DNA of 64,000 nt. It comes from Macrotrachela quadricornifera (Eukaryota > Rotifera > Eurotatoria > Philodinida > Philodinidae). The notes beneath the pieces are model-generated. The model did no database searches. It saw only the letters and a program-made list of their open reading frames with translations, and was not told where the DNA came from. The stretch spans positions 174-64,173 of the forward strand of contig JAJEKB010021693.1 in NCBI GenBank assembly GCA_022393335.1, in the 5' to 3' direction. The translations under genes and the position numbers were made by a program. Below are positions 37,089 through 47,368 of the stretch, in pieces. Within the stretch, counting starts at the first letter, position 1. Each line of letters opens with the position of its first letter.

Positions 37089-37845
37089 TAGACTATAGCC
37101 ATTAGACAGACTTAACTAAGAAGTGCTCATATCCATAAGGGTTCGGGTACATTGGCCTTTGGGAGAGAGATAATGAATTTTTTAGGGTATTTGTCGAATG
37201 AAGCTTTGGTAATCGAGAAAAACCAAACTTTATAATTTAGACCTGAAATGTTGCCCAATTAAAACTGTCTACCAGAGTAGATATCATACTAAATTTCAGA
37301 TCTTTAGCATAAACTGTTCGTCAGCTGCTGGTTTCTCAAGTGCGAGCGTCTTCCATATAAGAGCCATAGATATTTTGACTAGGTTATAGTTCACGAAAGG
37401 TTTGTGCTAAAGGTCTGAAATTTTGTATAATATCTACTCTAGTGGAGGTCTTTAATTGGGTAATGGTACATGTGTAAATTCCAAAGTTTGCTTTTTTTCT
37501 CGAGTACAAGGCTTTCGATGTGGGAGGGAATGGGGTGTGCTAGCCCCTCCCACTTTTCAGGCCGTGTCTGTGAAAATTTTGAGTTATCTCTCAAAAAACT
37601 GTCTGGCAAATCTTAGCAATCAGCTATTTACCTGGTTTTTCTCATAAACAGTCTGCATTAGAGTGTCTGGGAAATTCTTCACCCTTCCAACCCCAAAAAT
37701 TTATCGAGAATCTTGCTCGAATATCAAGACTCCATTAGAAAAATACCCGAAAAAACTCAATACTTCGTCCCCAAAGGCCCATGTACTCGAGCCCTTATGG
37801 ATCTGAGCGCTTTTCAGTTAGGTTTATCTAATGGCTGTAGTCTCA
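37089..37845. mobile_element. Degenerate palindromic element, about 760 bp
   Basis: Two nested blocks are inverted. The outer arms are about 37089-37215 and 37725-37845, sharing ATCCATAAGGG and ACAGCCATTAG-like ends. The inner arms are about 37240-37335 and 37380-37465, sharing ACCCAATTAAA and AGAGTAGATAT. The centre is GC-richer. No transposase frame was found, which fits a non-autonomous foldback element. Confidence 0.7.
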
Positions 37846-37914
37846 AATCAAACAGATAGATTAAGCATTTTGACAGAAAACAAATACAAGTCATTTTTAA
37901 TTATCGACACTTGA

Positions 37915-38520
37915 TAGTGATTGTAACTTTTTGAGAAGACGTTCATGATATTGCTCGTAATTTTGTATCTGCAAACAATAAGGACTAGATACTTGACGAG
38001 CTATATGAAGAGCATTCTATGTATGTGCGAGAGCTTATTTGTATCGATTAAGTTCTTCTAATATCATTGTCATATAATTGTGAGTTTCGACTAGTAAAGA
38101 ATCATTGAATGAAAGAGCAGTTGTGTAGTTCTTTATTGGATACTGCACTACGACTATACTTTTATACGTTTTAAAAAGAGATGGAATGAGATGGAAGCTG
38201 AACAAGTTAAATAGTGAGTGCACGTTCACAATTTTTTATTGCTTCTGTAAATTGAACTTGTTGTTGATATATGAGACCTATATTTTTCTTACGATTGGCA
38301 TTCACTAATTATATTGATTCTGTAGTATGTTGTTCAACATCAATGGCGAGTTCAAAGTATTGTATTGCTTTGTCAAGTTCTGCTTGATTTTGAAGAATTA
38401 TTCCAATATTAGAATAATATCCAAAAGTTGACAATCGGTTAATGATCTATGAGTTAAAGCAATTTCTCCAGATTTGTCACAATGATAGAACGCACTCGAA
38501 AGATTATTTCTACCATTCTT
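37915..38520 (-). pseudogene. TPR-repeat pseudogene
   Basis: On the minus strand, TPR motifs are readable but broken by stops and frame changes: YSNIGIILQNQAELDKAIQY and an ELAIDVEQHTTES continuation, then KNIGLIYQQQVQFTEAIKNC. The C-terminal stretch reads NYEQYHERLLKKLQSL. The kinesin-light-chain-like TPR spacing resembles the TPR parts of rotifer multi-repeat proteins. No catalytic domain remains nearby. Confidence 0.75.
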
Positions 38521-38570
38521 GTTGGTATTGTCCAATATGTCTAGAGATATACATATTGGACAGTACCAAC
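38521..38570. repeat. Short near-perfect hairpin
   Basis: GTTGGTATTGTCCAATATGT is followed by a 10-nt loop and its complement ACATATTGGACAGTACCAAC. The single mismatch would be a G-U pair in RNA. It lies at the 5' edge of the TPR pseudogene. Confidence 0.7.
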
Positions 38571-38810
38571 AGTCATAGTTATATCCATAATCTGAAAAAA
38601 ATTCTATAGAAAAATTTAACTTTTATAAAACATTCGTTGAGCATATATAACCAAGATTTTTGTTGCTTCTTTTTATTTTTCATTTCTGTTTTGTAATAGC
38701 AGTGTGAACGTGTAAATGTTGTTTGCTACGTACAACATTAGATAAATTCTTAATAACATTATTTAAATACTCTTCTTTCTATCGATTATTGTAGGATTTC
38801 GCACTATCTT

Positions 38811-39411
38811 TCTTTTCGCTATATTAAATTCAAGTAAACTGTCAAATTAGGATTTGGAATACGAAGAGTCCATTGCTCTTACCTCCTCATTACAATTAAA
38901 TCCTAGATGCATCACTGATAAGAGTAAATGTAAAAAATTGTTTATGTATTTATGCTCGCATGTGTTTTATTCAACGTAAATTCTACTGAACTTTTCTATT
39001 TATAAATAGAGATTTCAATTGCTGAAATTTATTGATTGCAACATTTATAGTATACTTTCATGGAATGACAACAAACGATTTTTATGATGTTTTTCACAAA
39101 AAGAAATATCACACAAAAACTGTGTTTTATGTTATTAAAGATTGGATGAGCCTTTACACTAAAATATCTATATCTTCCTTTAGATGATAAAGCATAATCT
39201 TACAGTTGAATGTCAATATATCACATGTCTGCTTTGAACACGATCTGTACTTCATTGCGCACAAATTTTTGTGGATGAAGATTAACCATAAACGCCCACT
39301 TACATACTTTCTTTGAGAGATATAACATCCAGGAAAAGAGAAGAGGACTAAAGAAAAGATACGAAAGCAGTGTTTGTAGGAGAGCTACTACAGGAATATT
39401 CTAGAACATTT
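38811..39411. repeat. Tandem segmental duplication, unit A block 3
   Basis: The block matches 46771-47368 colinearly, from TATTAAATTCAA to GAATATTCTAGAACATTTT, at about 90% identity by eye. It contains no obvious gene. Neither copy preserves an open frame, so it is probably non-coding. Confidence 0.88.
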
Positions 39412-39907
39412 TGTATTGCTTTCTTCAAAGTTAATACATACTCATTTTTAGGAACTATGCTAGAAAAAATAATTATATAACAGGTATAGCTATTTTCATA
39501 CTATGACTATCAAAGAGCTACACCCTAATTGTGTTACAGATCGATTATAATCAAGCACATGAGAGACAATTATCGCCTCTAATACACCACATGTAACGAA
39601 AAAAAGATTTCTATGCATATCTTTCTGCATCATTATTATGGTAAATCTATTTATCAATGAATTAGTGAAAACTTTAAAACTTTCTTTGTATTAAATAAAC
39701 ATATTAATATGTCCTCTGCGTATGATATAGACGTTGCGACATCAAGCAAATAAATTACAAGTAGATGTGTGACAGCTCATCAGTTCTAGAACTGGTTCTT
39801 TTTCCAAGAACTGGGTGATGAAATCAGTTTTGTTCTCTGATCGAGAACAGTCGTACATCTGAGTAGGAGCAAATATTGATATTTTTGAGTATTTACTCAA
39901 AATTATT
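39412..39907. other. Intergenic, no gene supported
   Basis: AT-rich sequence. The last part may hold further debris of the helicase fragment that follows, but no motif is readable. Confidence 0.4.
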
Positions 39908-40096
39908 GTAGATCTGGTAATACCACCAAGCCCAGTAGAATTAGCTTCTATTTATGTTCCTTTATCTCGTGCAAAATGTTTACAGGATTTACTCATTTTT
40001 CATCCCTTCAAATTCGAAGTACTACAGAAAAAATTATCAAAACTACAATTAGAAGAACTCAGAAGACTGGACATAATTGTGAAAAAAATTCACTAG
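39908..40096 (+). pseudogene. PIF1/Helitron-like helicase C-terminal fragment
   Basis: A 62-codon open stretch contains ASIYVPLSRAKCLQDLLIFH, which matches the last conserved motif of PIF1-type helicases (the Y-V-A-L-S-R-V-x-x-L-x-x-L pattern). It is followed by PF and a helical tail ending ELRRLDIIVKK. Upstream helicase motifs are missing. It is most likely a relic of a Helitron or a PIF1-like gene. The identification rests on one motif. Confidence 0.5.
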
Positions 40097-40282
40097 CGAT
40101 ATTCTTAATATATTGACATCAACTTCGTTAATTGTTCGACTTCAGTTTCATCTTGATAATCATACAAGTAGTTCTCCATTTTACTAGCATTCGTAGTATT
40201 TTTTCTGTAATGTAGCGGAAAGGTATACAGTATCAATCGATTTATATCAATAAAAACAGTTGTATACGAATTTTTAATATGA

Positions 40283-40881
40283 ACTAATGTCGAATTTTTT
40301 TTAAAGTGTTAACGACTGTTTTTTGAATAACTTTTCAACGGTTCAAGTCAGAGAGGTCGAGGTTTCGTCGTTAGAAAGAGTAAGTCGGGGGACGTAGATC
40401 CATATAAAATTCATTAAGTTGCCAAGCCTTATATATAATTGTTTACAGTCAACAATCTTATTGATTGTCTATTTTTATGTTAACTTGTTATGAAAACTCA
40501 TGAGAATACACCAAAATGTAGCCCAAATCATCATGTATTTGTGCTAGAATTGTCGTGTCTTTGCATTTTATTTTTGAATTTTTCTCTCTATATCTTGGTG
40601 TTCAAATATGAAAATTTTAGCACAAATACATGATGATTTGGGCTACATTTTGGTGTATTCTCATGAGTTTTCATAACAAGTTAACATAAGAATAGACAAT
40701 CAATAAGATTGTTGACTGTAAACAATTATATATAAGGCTTGGCAACTTAATGAATTTTATATGGATCTACGTCCCCCGACTTACTCTTTCTAACGACGAA
40801 ACCTCGACCTCTCTGACTTGAACCGTTGAAAAGTTATTCAAAAAACAGTCGTTAACACTTTAAAAAAAATCCGACATTAGT
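40283..40881. mobile_element. Near-perfect 264-bp inverted repeat with 71-bp loop
   Basis: The left arm, 40283-40546, and the right arm, 40618-40881, are reverse complements with only two differences seen by eye. The outer ends read ACTAATGTCG, and CGACATTAGT on the other side. The arms share a GGGGGACGTAGATCCATA core. No coding frame was found. The arms have hardly diverged, so the palindrome is young or kept identical by conversion. It is most simply a foldback transposable element. Confidence 0.9.
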
Positions 40882-41593
40882 GAAAATATCGACGTGAAAT
40901 AAATAATTTTGTACTATCCTTTTGTGTTTTTTTATTCTTGTGAAAAAAAACAAAATAATCATAGATAATAAGAAAAAAAATTAATAAACAAAAAAAAGAG
41001 AGTAACCGAGAAGAAAAGAGATAAGGAAAAATGTAAATAATGAATAACTCACGCGATACTTTTCGAATTATCTTTTCAACCGAACGAGTGGTTATTTCAA
41101 CGGTTTCCATGTATATCCTTCATAACTTTTATGTATATTTTTTCGTTTTTTAATGAGTATGATGCGTCCATTGCAGTTTTATTCTTCGTCATTATATATT
41201 TCATTATAATATTTTGTATCGTAATGTTATATAATTTGTTCCATTTTTCGTGCAATTGACCATATATAGATTCGGTTCTTTTCGAGTATCCTAAAATTTC
41301 TTCTCCCCAATTGGAAAAAAGCGCAAATTTTTATATACTTTCCTTCTTGAATTATTCAGAAAACAATCATGCGGATACACTCTTGGAAAAGGCATATACT
41401 GTAGTAATCCGACAATAGGGAGGCGGGGGCAAACATACTCCTCACGTGAAAACTTTGAGTGGAAAAACACTATGACCTTCCCCTGGTCGAAAGGGTATTC
41501 GGTGCAAAATTTCATTGGATTTGCTTGTACCGTATTCAAATGAAAGGCGAACAGGCAAATAGACAAACTTTCGTCTTTATATATGTAGATTAT
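40882..41593. other. Intergenic, no gene supported
   Basis: AT-rich. The part at 41290-41590 is less AT-rich and ends in a CAAACTTTCGTCTTTATATA stretch that looks like a transposon terminus (impression only). Confidence 0.4.
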
Positions 41594-43363
41594 TATCCTT
41601 AATCATTTAGGATAAAGATTCTTACAGATTTTTGTTTTATCTTATCATTATTAGACTAATATCATGTGAAATGAATCTAACAGAAAAATCTTGCTTTCAA
41701 AACATCAACGAGATATTCAAATATCAATAATAAAACACTTAATAATAGAAATCTGAAAATTTTAAATACATTATACAACAGTTATATAATAAATGTAGAT
41801 TCCTATATGTTTCTCTTCGATTATCTATCTGTTCATTTATCAATACAGTTAAATATGTGAATTTTATAATCATAAAATGATCTAGATAAATATTTTAATC
41901 TGAAATGATAAAATAAATATTGTATCATTAAAATACTAAAGAAATGAGATACAATCAATCTAAAATAACAACATTATCTTAAAGTAAATTATTATATTAC
42001 GGTTCATTTATTTTATTCTAAATAATACATAAAAAGCGTCATTATTTATGACATATTCAAGAAAAAAATACTCAAATATATTATATAGATGAGAGTTTAT
42101 CTTTTTCATTTTATTCATATGCAACTCCTCTGCCGGCTTTGGTATTTTCTGGTGGCTTGTTAAGAGTTGCTGTTTGATTGAGTTCCATAATCATAGTTGG
42201 AGGATTATTTGGATCAATTTCTCCTGGTTTTTGATCTGTTGTATTAGTTCTGAAAAAAAAATTGAGTAAATAAAATTATATAAAAAAAAAGTTTTAACTT
42301 ACGTTCACTTTTGTTGTTGGTCGTTCGCAGATTGATTACTTTGTTTCTGAGATGCTTGTTCCATGTTAAAACGAATGCAAAAATGAAGTGTATGGAGAAT
42401 AGGTTATGTGAGACACATATATATATATGAGAGATGTGCCTTTTTCTTTCTTTCTTTTTCAAGTAGGCAAAAACAACATATGTAGCATGTCTAAATATAG
42501 TACTCTGATAGAATATTAAAAACAAATAATATATACAAAGTGAAGCCTTGGAATAATTTTAAAAATTTTTCTGTTATTTGAAGTCATCAAGAAGAGTAAA
42601 TGCCCATACAAAGATATTTTGTTATTCAAAATTGTAATCTTTGTAATAATGACTACTTTAAACTAAACAAATGTTTTATGATTAACATTTAATATAAATA
42701 CGTTTTGATAGTATTTTTTTCTTTTTCGTGTATTTTGCATGTGTACGTTCTACTTGATGTAAAATTATATCAAATTGAATTAGATATATTTTGTTTATAT
42801 GTGAAAGAACGTTCTCTTTTGTTTGGATTTAAGTACGATTATTAATATTTACTGGATTTTGTATTATTTGTTGAAAATGAAAAAGTATACAGTCATTGAA
42901 TGATTAAATTTTTCTAATTATTGTCTTTATGATATTTCACTAAACTATTAAGTGATATGGAAATTTCGATTTAAAACTTTTTCAAAACTATCAATGATTG
43001 CTTCTAGCTATAGATATATAATAATCTTTGATATGTCATAATATCACAAAGCTTGTTGAAAGATATAAGTATTGTATTAGTAAAGTAAATTAAAAACAAA
43101 TGTTTGATATAGTGTTGACGTTTTTTATAGATAAAATTTTTCATGTGATCAATTTAGTAACATATTTGAGGTATTCTAATTTTCATGTGGTATATTTGTT
43201 GTTTATATTATCAAATAATCTAATAATGTCTCTTTAGTTTATTTGTCATTTTCTTAGATTTGAAGTGAAGAAAAGTTGCTATCGACTGCTTTGCTGAATA
43301 TTATTCCTAGTTTGTTTAACGTGTATAATTAGTATTTAAATATATACAAGACATAAATGATTA
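41594..43363. repeat. Tandem segmental duplication, unit B block 1
   Basis: Counterpart of 34577-36318. Compared with unit A there is an extra segment near 42840-42930 and several small indels, so the duplication is not recent. Confidence 0.9.
42111..42364 (-). pseudogene. AGRGVAYE small gene, copy B, with in-frame TGA at the exon-1 end
   Basis: The structure is the same as copy A: exon 1 at 42364-42303 (62 nt) and exon 2 at 42249-42111 (139 nt). Codon 20, GAA in copy A, is TGA here, so the standard splice form would stop after 19 residues. The same change creates a GT six bases upstream of the usual donor (AA|GTGAAC). Splicing there would remove the stop and keep the frame, giving 64 aa. 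Exon 2 is fully open and still ends in AGRGVAYE, with about five amino-acid changes from copy A. It is either a recent pseudogene or a gene using a shifted donor. Confidence 0.7.
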
Positions 43364-44069
43364 AGATAATATCTATAATGAAATGAATAGATAAGCAATG
43401 ATGTTTTTTTTTTTCTGTGTATTTCTTATTTATTGTTTATAATTAAAGCTATAGTCACCGATAAAAACAAATACGATGATCCGATTAATGTAAACGTCAT
43501 TTTTATCCTTGGAGTATAATTGTTATGTGTAACCAACCATAAGACGAAAAGGTATAACTTTTAACTTTCAAAAATCAGTAAAATAAATATCTTCATGAAT
43601 TTGTTCTGTAATCAATACATGCTACATTAGATAAATAAATAAATATTTGATTGATTAATTAGTTCCTATAGACTAATCCCATCTATTGTGCAAGAATTGT
43701 TTTCTGTTTATACAAAAACTGAAAATTTTTAAATACATTTATTTCTATAGCTATTGTATCATACAACATTTTCTATAAAGTTTGTAGCCATATTTCAAAA
43801 GATTTACTCAAAATTCCATTAATCGATTTATTGTCAACAAAATTTCATACAAATAAATAGTTGTTACAAGGATTATTTTGTATTATAATTGAATCGAAAT
43901 GAAAAAAACAAAAAAAAATAATGAAGATGATAAAATAAAATATTTTTTCTTAAATAAAAGTTTGCATAATCACTTTGTTTTTGAATAACATATTTTAAAA
44001 AGATATTTATGCGATAGATTATGTAAGATAGAAGTGAAAAATCTAGATATAAGTTTGTCTCTTTCATTT
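43364..44069. other. Intergenic, no gene supported
   Basis: AT-rich sequence between copies B and C, with no counterpart in unit A outside the N gap. Confidence 0.5.
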
Positions 44070-44341
44070 TTATTCATAGGCAACTCCTCTGCCGGCTCGA
44101 AACTTTTTATCCATATCATGTTTAACTATTACTGGCGTGTCTTCCATAATTATTATATCATTATTGTCTGTTATTGTATTGGCTGGGTTTGGAGCCGTTT
44201 GATCGGTTCTAAAAAAAGAAGAAATAAGTAAAAATTTGGAAAAAAATCTGAAACTTACTTTTCATCTTTATCAGTATGATGAGTACACTGATGGCTATGT
44301 TCTTTTTGATCATGATGAGTAGATTTATTGTCGTGTTCCAT
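44070..44341 (-). CDS. AGRGVAYE small gene, copy C, His-rich, 73 aa
   Basis: Exon 1 is 44341-44259 (83 nt) and exon 2 is 44208-44070 (139 nt), with a 50-nt phase-2 GTAAGT...TTTAG intron at the same position as in copy A. The first exon is diverged and His-rich (HH, HSH, HHTD; possible metal binding), with one Cys. The second exon has the same length as in copies A and B and ends FRAGRGVAYE. A TATATATA box lies at 44395-44402, 53 nt before the ATG. The long divergence with frame, intron phase, exon-2 length and tail retained argues for selection. The function is unknown. There is no signal or membrane segment. Confidence 0.82.
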
Positions 44342-44394
44342 GGTGAGGTTAATTCAAAAATGAATGCTTGAAGGAAAAGGTAAAATATGGTGAA

Positions 44395-44402
44395 TATATA
44401 TA
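44395..44402 (-). promoter_or_regulatory. TATA box of copy C
   Basis: TATATATA read on the minus strand, 53 nt upstream of the start codon. It sits in a GC-interrupted context (GGTATATATATTC) rather than in a long AT run. Confidence 0.45.
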
Positions 44403-44718
44403 CCACGAATATTGCTTTTTTTTTCTTTCTTTTTTTTTTTCTTTTTCATAGCTATGAAATGAAGGTGCACTTAGAAAGAAACACGTTGGACAATTAGGGT
44501 ATCTATATGTGTCAAGTGTTCTATTCAAGTATGATTTACAGATAAAAACAATATGTACAAATTCAATATAATAGAAGAAATACGATTGATTAAATGCACT
44601 ATTCTTAAATTACATGTTTATTTTCAACAAAAGAATATAGGTGGATCTAAAGAATACTCTGAAATATTTTTAAAAAAAATATTTAATAATTTGTATATGT
44701 ATCAGAAAAAATTTTTTT

Positions 44719-44833
44719 TTATATAGTTTGAAATACTTTATTGCAGACACAAATATGCTTGAAATGATTGATATAATATATAATTTAATCACACCACATA
44801 ACTTGTTCAGTCATGCGTATGATCTTTATTAAT
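44719..44833. repeat. Tandem segmental duplication, unit B block 2
   Basis: Counterpart of 36348-36460, lying about 380 bp upstream of copy C. Confidence 0.8.
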
Positions 44834-46117
44834 ACTGTGCTTCGCACGGCATTTCTGTAGTCTTTCGCGAGGTAAGATGTCGGGAACGGAAAGTGGTAAA
44901 ATATTCATTGAAACGCGTGATTAAAGTATGAAGATGGAATCATGAACATTCGTTTTTTGATTTTCAATAGAAAGCTTCGTTTCGTCACAAGGAGCGCAAC
45001 AAAATGATGATTTTTAAAGGACTTTGTTTTTTTTCGGAGTTTGAGATAATTAAAACGAAAACAAGATAAAAAAGTTAGGTGCCACTCTCTCTGTATAACA
45101 GTTGTGAATATATCTGATGATAGGTAATGAATAAGACAGACAATTAAAACAACAATCGACAGTGTTCACTACAAGCAACTTAAGAAGTACTGAAAAAGTT
45201 CTCATAGTGATGAATTTTCTTATGTCTGCACTTTATTGATCGAAACGTTTCTTTCTCGACAGTATCCACAGACAGGAAATATGATTCAATAAGTTCGAAA
45301 GAGCTTGTTGAATGTCTGCTTCGTTCATATTAAATCGTTGAAACGAATATATATTTTTAATGAATTATCGATTTTTGTATAACCGATATTCCCGGCGAAT
45401 ACAATCAAGAATGTCCTTGGTAAAATGTCCTTGATGAAATATCACTTAGAAAATGGGCCTTGATCATATAGTCATGTTCAAAAATGTCCTCTTTTATCAA
45501 GATGTCCTTTCAATAAAAAATGAACTATGCTTGGTAAACATATTAATAATGAGATCTATTTAATTCATTGGTACCGAGGCCCATATATATACGGACTGTA
45601 CTTTTGTTCATATAACTGTTGTTATAATCTCATTTAGACTCGATTCAGAAGTCTTATGTCACTTTGTCTTACTTCACTAGTATCATTGCATCATCGTCCT
45701 GCAGTGCTATATGTATATTCATACTTTTTTATATGACAATAAAGTTTATTCTAAATGTTTTCGATACAAAAGAAAATTTTCATGTGAAAAAAACTCGGCG
45801 CTAAAGGGTTAATAAGAACGTTTAAAATTTTGTTATATTAATATTATTCATTTGCAATAAAAAAAAGAAAGTCAATGTAATAATTTCTGCATCATGATTT
45901 GCTTATTGTTAAATCGATCGTATAATTATTTTGTTCGTTATTCAGTAATTCTGGAGTTCAAAAATTTTGTACGAGGACCCATTCCAACATTTGTCTGAGT
46001 TAATTATATCATGGATCATGTTTACTTCTTTTCGACTTGAATCAATAAATGCTATTTAAATATTTTGTTTCATTATTTTTAGAATTTATTATAAACACCA
46101 CCAATACTAGTTCAGTG
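44834..46117. other. Intergenic, no gene supported
   Basis: A GC-richer start (TGTGCTTCGCACGGC, about 44838) resembles a transposon end. The stretch at 45400-45530 repeats the phrase AAAATGTCCTTG several times. No coding frame was found. Confidence 0.4.
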
Positions 46118-46472
46118 CAGGTGGCACAAAAGTCACTTTATCTAAAAAAAAATTAAATATCTTCGTTATGGGCGGAGCAAACGAACTGATTTTTTTAAAT
46201 CAATAATAGATGCATGTTCAAGCTTCATATCCATAAAGACATGCCTAGAGAGACCCTTTGTTAAATATCACTATTGATCTCAACAAAAAACGCTTTATTG
46301 TTTGATAGATAGAAGAAAAAACAATATACTCAACAAAATGTTTCTCTCGGCATGTCTTTATGGATATAAAGCTTGTACATACCTCTATCATTGGTAAAAA
46401 AATCAGTTCGTTTGCTCGAGCCGTAATGGAGATTTTTAATTTTTTTAGGGAAAGTGACTTTTCGCCACCCTG
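46118..46472. mobile_element. MITE with CAGGGTGGC-type terminal inverted repeats
   Basis: The left end CAGGTGGCACAAAAGTCACTT pairs with the right end, which reads CAGGGTGGCGAAAAGTCACTT in reverse. The complementarity continues about 130-140 bp inward on each side, including GCAAACGAACTGATTTTTT and CATATCCATAAAGACATGC. The CAGGGTGGC-type ends are typical of Tc1/mariner-related non-autonomous elements. No frame was found. Confidence 0.8.
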
Positions 46473-46770
46473 TAGAATTAATATCTTCTGATATCAATCA
46501 ATGATAAATGATTCTTCCTTACTCATAATCGTTTACTTTGGCGTAAAATCTTGACCACACTGAGTTTTTTAAATCGACCAGAAACAAAAGAATTTTCAGA
46601 AATCACGAGATCCAATTCCAGATCAATTTTTCATTATTGTTTATATTTTTACGTTTCAAAGTATAAAAGTTTCCAATAATTCACATTGAAGATAATAATT
46701 AAATGAGAATTTTACCGATATCATCTCTTTTAGTGTCTGTGACGGATACTAGCCTTTTGTTGACTAAATT

Positions 46771-47368
46771 TCTTTTTGCTGTATTAAATTCAATTTAACT
46801 GTCAAATTAGGATTTGGAAAGCAAAGAGTCAATTGCCCTTACCTCCTCATTACAATTAAATCCTAGATGCATCATTGATAAGAGTAAATGTAAAAGATTG
46901 TTTACGTATTCTCGCATGTGTTTTATTCAACGTAAACTCTATTGGACTTTGCTATTTATAAATAGAGATTTCAATTGCTGAAATTTATTGATTGCAACAT
47001 TTATAGTATATTTTTATGGAATAATAACAGACGATTTTTATGATGTTTTTCACAAGAAGAAATATCACACAAAAACTGTGTTTTATGTTATTAAAGATTG
47101 GATGAGCCTTTACACTACAATATCTATATCTTCCTTTAGATGATAAAGCATAATCCTACAGTTGAATGTCAATATATCACATGTCTGTCTAGAACACGAT
47201 CTGTATTTCAACATACACAAATTTTTGTAGATAAAGATTAATCATAGACACCTACTTACATACTTTCTTTGAGAGACATAAGATTCAGAAAAAGTGAGGA
47301 GGACTAAAGAAAAGATATGAAAGTAATGTTTGTAGGAGAGCTACTTACAGGAATATTCTAGAACATTT
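46771..47368. repeat. Tandem segmental duplication, unit B block 3
   Basis: Counterpart of 38811-39411. The surrounding sequence differs from unit A, so the duplication ends here or has been broken up by insertions. Confidence 0.88.

Noticed and set aside
41291..41566. 91-codon minus-strand frame
   Set aside because: It lies in a transposon-like, less AT-rich patch and has no recognisable family. The other strand also shows a pseudo-protein reading.
34577..47368. The direct repeats as LTRs of a retrotransposon
   Set aside because: No reverse transcriptase, integrase or primer-binding site was found between them, the blocks contain a host-like gene, and there are three separate colinear blocks rather than one terminal pair.
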